This document shows positions 58,900-64,000 of a stretch of DNA of 64,000 bases, piece after piece. The translations under genes and the position numbers were made by a program. The DNA comes from Sclerurus mexicanus (Eukaryota; Chordata; Aves; Passeriformes; Furnariidae), in the NCBI GenBank assembly GCA_013396755.1, contig VWZF01004958.1, positions 310,290-374,289 on the forward strand, given 5' to 3'. Numbering within the stretch: position 1 is the stretch's first letter; every line of letters starts with the position of its first letter. Below the pieces are notes generated by a model. The model was given only the letters and a program-made list of their open reading frames with translations. It was not told where the DNA came from and did not search any database.

Positions 58900-61800
58900 C
58901 TTTGTGCAATTATTAGTTTCATATCTTAACAAAACATTAGTTCTGTGGTGCGTGACCCTTGTCAACCAGTCAAATGCACATATAAAAATGTGGTTGGGAT
59001 AAAAAAAATTACAGCAAGATGGAAATTATTTTTAAAAACTGGTAAAACCAAAGACCTTCTGATATTTGTCTTGTACATTGTCATAGTCTCAGTAGTAAAA
59101 TGTAGAAATGACAATGTTCTCTGTAGCAGAAATGCAAATTGATTCACAGCTTGCTGACATTTATGACAGGTAGGACAGCTTGCTCTTTTCTAATTATCCT
59201 CAGACATCTCCCTGTTATTGTAATAGGCTTTCCAGAAATGTGAGCTGACACTCCTCAGTCCTGCTGGTCACTCACAGAGGATACTGCAGTGTGCACTGGC
59301 TCCAGCCACAGCACAAAGACAATGGCACCGTTAATATCTCGACAGGAACGAGGACAATGGTGACTCAGAAACACTGTCTCCAGCACTACAATACAGTCCT
59401 GCTCCTCTGAGTGTGGTTTGTTTGGGTAAGAGGAGAGAGCCCTGCCTTGAGAGGGGGAGAGGCCATTGCTGCTGTAACCGCTGGAATGACACCAAAAAAT
59501 TGCTCTGAAGGTGCTGTCCTGGACACTGCAATCCATCTGTTGGAGGCAACTCAGGTTTTAGTGATGAGGAAGTGACAACAAAAGCACTGCAGGGAATAAT
59601 ACCATTTACAGTGAGATGGTACTTGCTCCAAAAGGAATTCCTGTGTTCTGTGGGATAGTCCATAACACTTCAGACACCCAACAGCCCACCCCCTGCTATT
59701 CTGCACTATTGAGAACTCCCTGTGCTATTGTCTGTCTCATCTGGAGTTGCTGGAACTGCTCTGGAAACCTGTGCATCTCCAGCACCCTTGGCCATGCCCT
59801 GAAGAGGTGGATCAGGGCCTTGGATCCCACACCCAGGGGCAACAGGACCTACTGCAATAGCCTGACATTTTCATCTGGGTAACAGTTTTCCAGTTACTCA
59901 CTGTCTTCTTAATACTCTGGTGTTTTTTTGTGGGTTTGAATTGTGTTGTCTGTGTATTTTAAACCTGTGATGTAAATTCTAAAGGAGGCAAAACTTGATG
60001 GCAGGCAACTAAGAGCATGTAATAAAGATGTGTAGAGAGTCATATTAATTCAGGATACATCATAATATCTTGTCTATATTGTTCAGCAATCTGAAATTAG
60101 CCTGCATTTAAAAAATAACCCTAAGAGTTGGCATCTTGATTTAAAAGTAAATTTTAGGCAGTTTTGATTGTCTTCAATAAGACTGGTGCATGCTATATAA
60201 GAATTCACAGGCATTTCTCATTTTTAGCTTCTTCCATTCCTACTCCTTTCTCCACCATTCAGGAGCTCTTCTCATGTTTCTCCTTTTTATTTTTTTCCAT
60301 AAGATCAACATGCCATCTCTGTAGTCCTTATCACTCTCTCCATCATTAAAAGTCTTAAAAAGTTATTTTTTGATCAAACACTTTGGGTGACAAACACAAT
60401 TCAAAGGGTTATATATGGAAAAAGAAATGTGTTGATGTTCTGAGGGCAGAACCCCAGTGACACATCAGCCACATGAAAACACCTCAGACTGCTCTTATCC
60501 CTCACTCTTTCCGTTTCTCAGGAGTGGACACGTTCCCTCTGTACATGAGTTTAATTTCTGTATGGGACACATGCTTTCCTATAAGGACAAATCCATCACA
60601 GATATCCTCATCAGGTTCACAAAAGCCTCTGAAAATAACAGTCCATGTGGACACCAGCTGTGGCACAGTTCTAACTCACATTCAGACATGATTTATTATT
60701 CAGCAGAACCACTGCTTTTGAGTCTGCTTTATGGGCATCAGAAGTATTTTCACTAAGGACACACCTCCCTTTTGCTATGCTGCAGCATTCCCTTCTCCAT
60801 GATACACATGGGTTTATTAACAGGCACTCAATTTGGCTCTTAATTCCAAAGCACAATACAATAAAAGTAATTCATAAATGTAGTTAAATAGCCAGAAAAA
60901 ATACTATTTCAGTCATAGGGAGGATTGAAATGTGTGACAGAAAACATGGTAAGGACTTCATGATGATCCCAAACATCTGAAAGCCAGGAATTACAAAATT
61001 AAAGACAGAAAATTAAAGGAATTTGGGAGGTCCGTAAATATCAAAGTCTCATAGATCAGCTCAACTCTACTCTGTTATTACACAGATAAATCTATGAGGT
61101 AAAATCCTTAATAGTTAGATTTCTTTTACACTAATTGGAGACAGATTTAAGCCACTCTGTCTTACTGGTAAATGTGTGGACAGCTTTTGTAGGTGAACTA
61201 TATTGTTGCTCAAAGGTTGAGTAAATAACAAGGAAACACATATGTCCTATGTTTCTAAGAGCTTACAACAAGGACCACTTCATTGTGGCATTTAGTGGGG
61301 CTTTGCAAATGTTCATTACTGTTGTGACTTATTTTAATGATGCAAATCATGAGCTGCATCTTTGCTGAACATTGTCAAAAGCACTGATCTCCTACAGTTT
61401 GAAAAGCAGAGGAGAGAGACTTCCCAGACCTACAGGCCATTAGCAGTTGTTCTGGCAGAGTGAACACCTGCTCTGTCTTTACAGTGTTCTGAGTCACCAT
61501 GAGCCTCTACAAATAAAGCTGGCAAATTCTTTTGTTAGAATGTAACAATAAAAACTCAATATAGAACTACTTAGCACCACCCCCCTCCAAGTTCAAGATA
61601 AGTAAACTGCTAAAGATAGATGTTTAACATCATTCAATTGGGTATCAATAGAAAATCTGACAATTCCCACAGAGTGTTATGGAATACTACATTTAATTTG
61701 CCCAGTATTTCCCAGAATCAGGAGTAAGAACAATGGCACTTAGAAAAGGAAGCTAATTTGTATTCCCTGTCACTGACCTGTTGCTGTTAATTTGATGCCA

Positions 61801-64000
61801 ACGTTTTCCAAAAGACAGGAGAAGTAGGGTTAACTCAGTGCTGTGAAGAAAGAAAAATAATGTTATAGTTCCAATATATTAAACAAAAAAATCTATTAAT
61901 TTATGCTCCCTTTTTCATTTGATCATTGCTAAAGCAAAAGAGTATATTTGATCTTATTATAAAGGCAATCAAGTCCTGATTGTATTTATTTCTCCCGACA
62001 CCCCAACAATGAATGACTTAAAGCAGCAGGAAGTTAGGAGTGTTACAGAGTCTGTTGCAGACAGATCCTGGCTTGTATAGCTCATGTTCCAGCCCCCTGG
62101 GAACCAGGGAACAGGAATCATCCAAAAGTATTTGCTTGACTTCAAATGTCTGTCTGCAAAAATTAGGATTATTTCCTAGAACGTGAAAGGGAGAAAAGAG
62201 AAAATATGAATATTTTTCTGGTATTCCTAAGTTTTAAGCATGTTTCCAATAACTCTAATGCTGGTATTTCTCATTAACAGCACAGTCTTTTTTGCACAAT
62301 GGATTTATTTACCTTTGGTTAAACAAACCTGCAGGGATTTTTCTTTTGCTATTTTTTCTTAAAAATTAATCCTTTTGCGAGTGAGGGCTATGTTCTGGAA
62401 TTCATGGCTATAACCAGTGGCCTTCTAGGCAGGATAAATGTAGGAGATACACATTTCTCTGTGGACTAGATCATAGAAACAGAAAGTTCCACCACCCCAA
62501 ATACAGAACACAAGAAGGAGCCCTCAGAGCCCCATGGTGTGTGGGTGAAGGATTTCCCCGGCAGCTGCATCATCCAGTGCAGCGTGGGCTGGGCTCTCTG
62601 ACAGCATCCCCTGTGTCTGCCCAGGGCAGGTCCAGCCCCAGAGCACCGGCCAGGGGAGCCAGGGAAAGCCCAAGTGGCAGTAAGGACTCGTTTTAGGATC
62701 ATGGCCAGAACGAACTTCTCTGGCCAATTGCAAACTGGGAGGGACTAGATGCTGTGACTGAAGAAACTGTCTTTGTTTAATTCCTCCTGTGCCCAAGGAA
62801 ATGGACCTTTTTGTGTTCTTTAGAAAAGAACAGGGCTACGTTAAATACCCCATTTCATTCTCAGTTTCTCCTAATGGAAAACAACTGACAAGGTTGTCGG
62901 ATACAGACCACTTAGTTAGGTCAAGCCCAAAAGCTCTAGTCCTGATGTGTAATTCCACATGAAGTGGTGTCCTGGGGATGTAAGGTGGATGTGGTGAAAA
63001 TGGGAAAGAGGCTAAGTTTGCAGGGGATGGGATTTGAGAGATTCGGGGAAATGGCTTTGTTTAAAACACACACTGTGTCCTTACTCTGCAAAGCCTTTAG
63101 ACACCTGTTTAATGTTAACCATATGTGCAGGTCTCACAGAAGAGTCCTTCTCCCTTTCTCTTTCTCTCTGTTTCTGTTTCCACTGCTTGTCTCCAGTCCC
63201 CACTGGACCCAGGCAAAGGCAGGGATGAAGTGTCACTCTGTGCTGGAGCAGCAGCCTGGTGCTTGGGATGGCACACGTGCAGCCAGCAGCACGGAGGAGT
63301 TCTCAGGGACTAACTGTGCTTTATGCACATGAGCACATTCCAGTTAGGAATTGTAGAAAGGCATGATTGTGTATCCAAGAGATAAAATTTTTCAGAGGAT
63401 TAAAACTTGGCCAAATTTGGGGTAATTCTTAGTAGGACAGCAAAAAGCTGTGTCTGTGACAGCAAGGCATCATCCATGCGCTGGTCCAGGGCTTGCTGAA
63501 GAGGCTGTGAGGATTTTCTTCATGAAAGCAAACTGTTGTTTTCTTCCATAGCCACATTCTTGGCCACAGTTGAAAAAAGTTAGTTGAAACTACAAAAGAA
63601 ATCTCTGGAATGTGAATTGGACCGAATGGCATTCAACCTGAGTGGCTTCAACTTGGCAAAGTTATAAGAAGTTGAAAAATAAAGATTTACCATGGGATGT
63701 GCTGTTGCCAGACAATATTCCTTATAAATGTGTCCGTGCCTGTGTGCCTGTACACGCCCCCCACTTACACACATACATACTCAGTGCTGCTGCACCACTG
63801 AAGATCTCATAAGCAGAAATAGCCCCAAATCATTATGTATTCTGACAGCAAAATTGTAAGGAGACAGAGTTGGGCATTTGAAGGATGTTAAAATTGTAGC
63901 AAAAAATGTTCAAAGTGGCTGTGAAGTTAAATGGGCATTTGCTATTTACAAATATGATTACATGTGGTTGCCATGGAAACTTGTGATGGAAAATAAAAAG
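58900..64000. other. Right-hand flank, no gene recognised
   Basis: About 5 kb of mostly AT-rich unique sequence has scattered AATAAA hexamers but no supported coding frame. A GC-richer patch at 62500-62700 has overlapping open frames on the minus strand that resemble nothing known to me. PLEKHB2, expected to follow in the human order, was looked for and not recognised. Confidence 0.5.

Noticed and set aside
58900..64000. Search for PLEKHB2 coding exons
   Set aside because: Its PH-domain start peptide and C-terminal hydrophobic segment are not present in any frame; the gene probably starts to the right.
1..64000. CRISPR arrays, tRNA, rRNA, prophage or bacterial operons
   Set aside because: No direct-repeat arrays, no cloverleaf or rRNA segments recognised, and all real genes have vertebrate spliced structure.

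Overview
The window looks like a piece of bird chromosome. It carries two degenerate CR1 LINE 3' ends, short vertebrate-type exons with GT-AG introns of only a few hundred bases to a few kilobases, CpG-island promoters and little other repeat. The gene order, ARHGEF4 (+) convergent with FAM168B (-), matches the human 2q21 neighbourhood as I recall it. No bacterial, viral or organellar gene is visible, and there is no sign of a CRISPR array or defence system.

Layout. (1) About 0.9-2.4 kb: a CpG-rich stretch followed by a compact unit with an excellent Kozak start. It encodes a 53-residue protein that is mostly one C-terminal membrane helix, followed by an AATAAA signal with a GT-rich downstream element. 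It is probably a small integral membrane protein gene. (2) 2.4-18.0 kb: no exon I can support; it holds one CR1 fragment (minus) and two degenerate patches rich in TTAA. (3) 18.04-27.89 kb: nine coding exons of ARHGEF4 (ASEF), a Rac/Cdc42 exchange factor. They cover SH3, DH, PH and the C-terminus (505 residues plus stop), and all splice junctions and phases agree. The exons upstream of the SH3 domain, which hold the APC-binding region, are not in the window or were not found. (4) 28.8-36.0 kb: the gap between the two convergent 3' ends. (5) 36.0-58.4 kb, minus strand: FAM168B (MANI), with five coding exons making a 195-residue protein, a very long 3' UTR with two candidate poly(A) sites, and a CpG-island promoter near 58.3 kb with a CRE and an ETS-like site. 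(6) 58.4-64 kb: the far side of that island, including a rightward-pointing TATA box with an inverted CCAAT box, then about 5 kb with no gene I can support. PLEKHB2, the next gene in human, is not recognisable here.

Functionally the genes are independent. ARHGEF4 links APC signalling to the actin cytoskeleton, FAM168B is a neuronal membrane protein that restrains neurite growth, and the small membrane protein has no assigned role. The best leads are the 53-residue gene, the apparently two-sided FAM168B promoter, and the TTAA-rich patches that recur at three places. I found no convincing exotic system.
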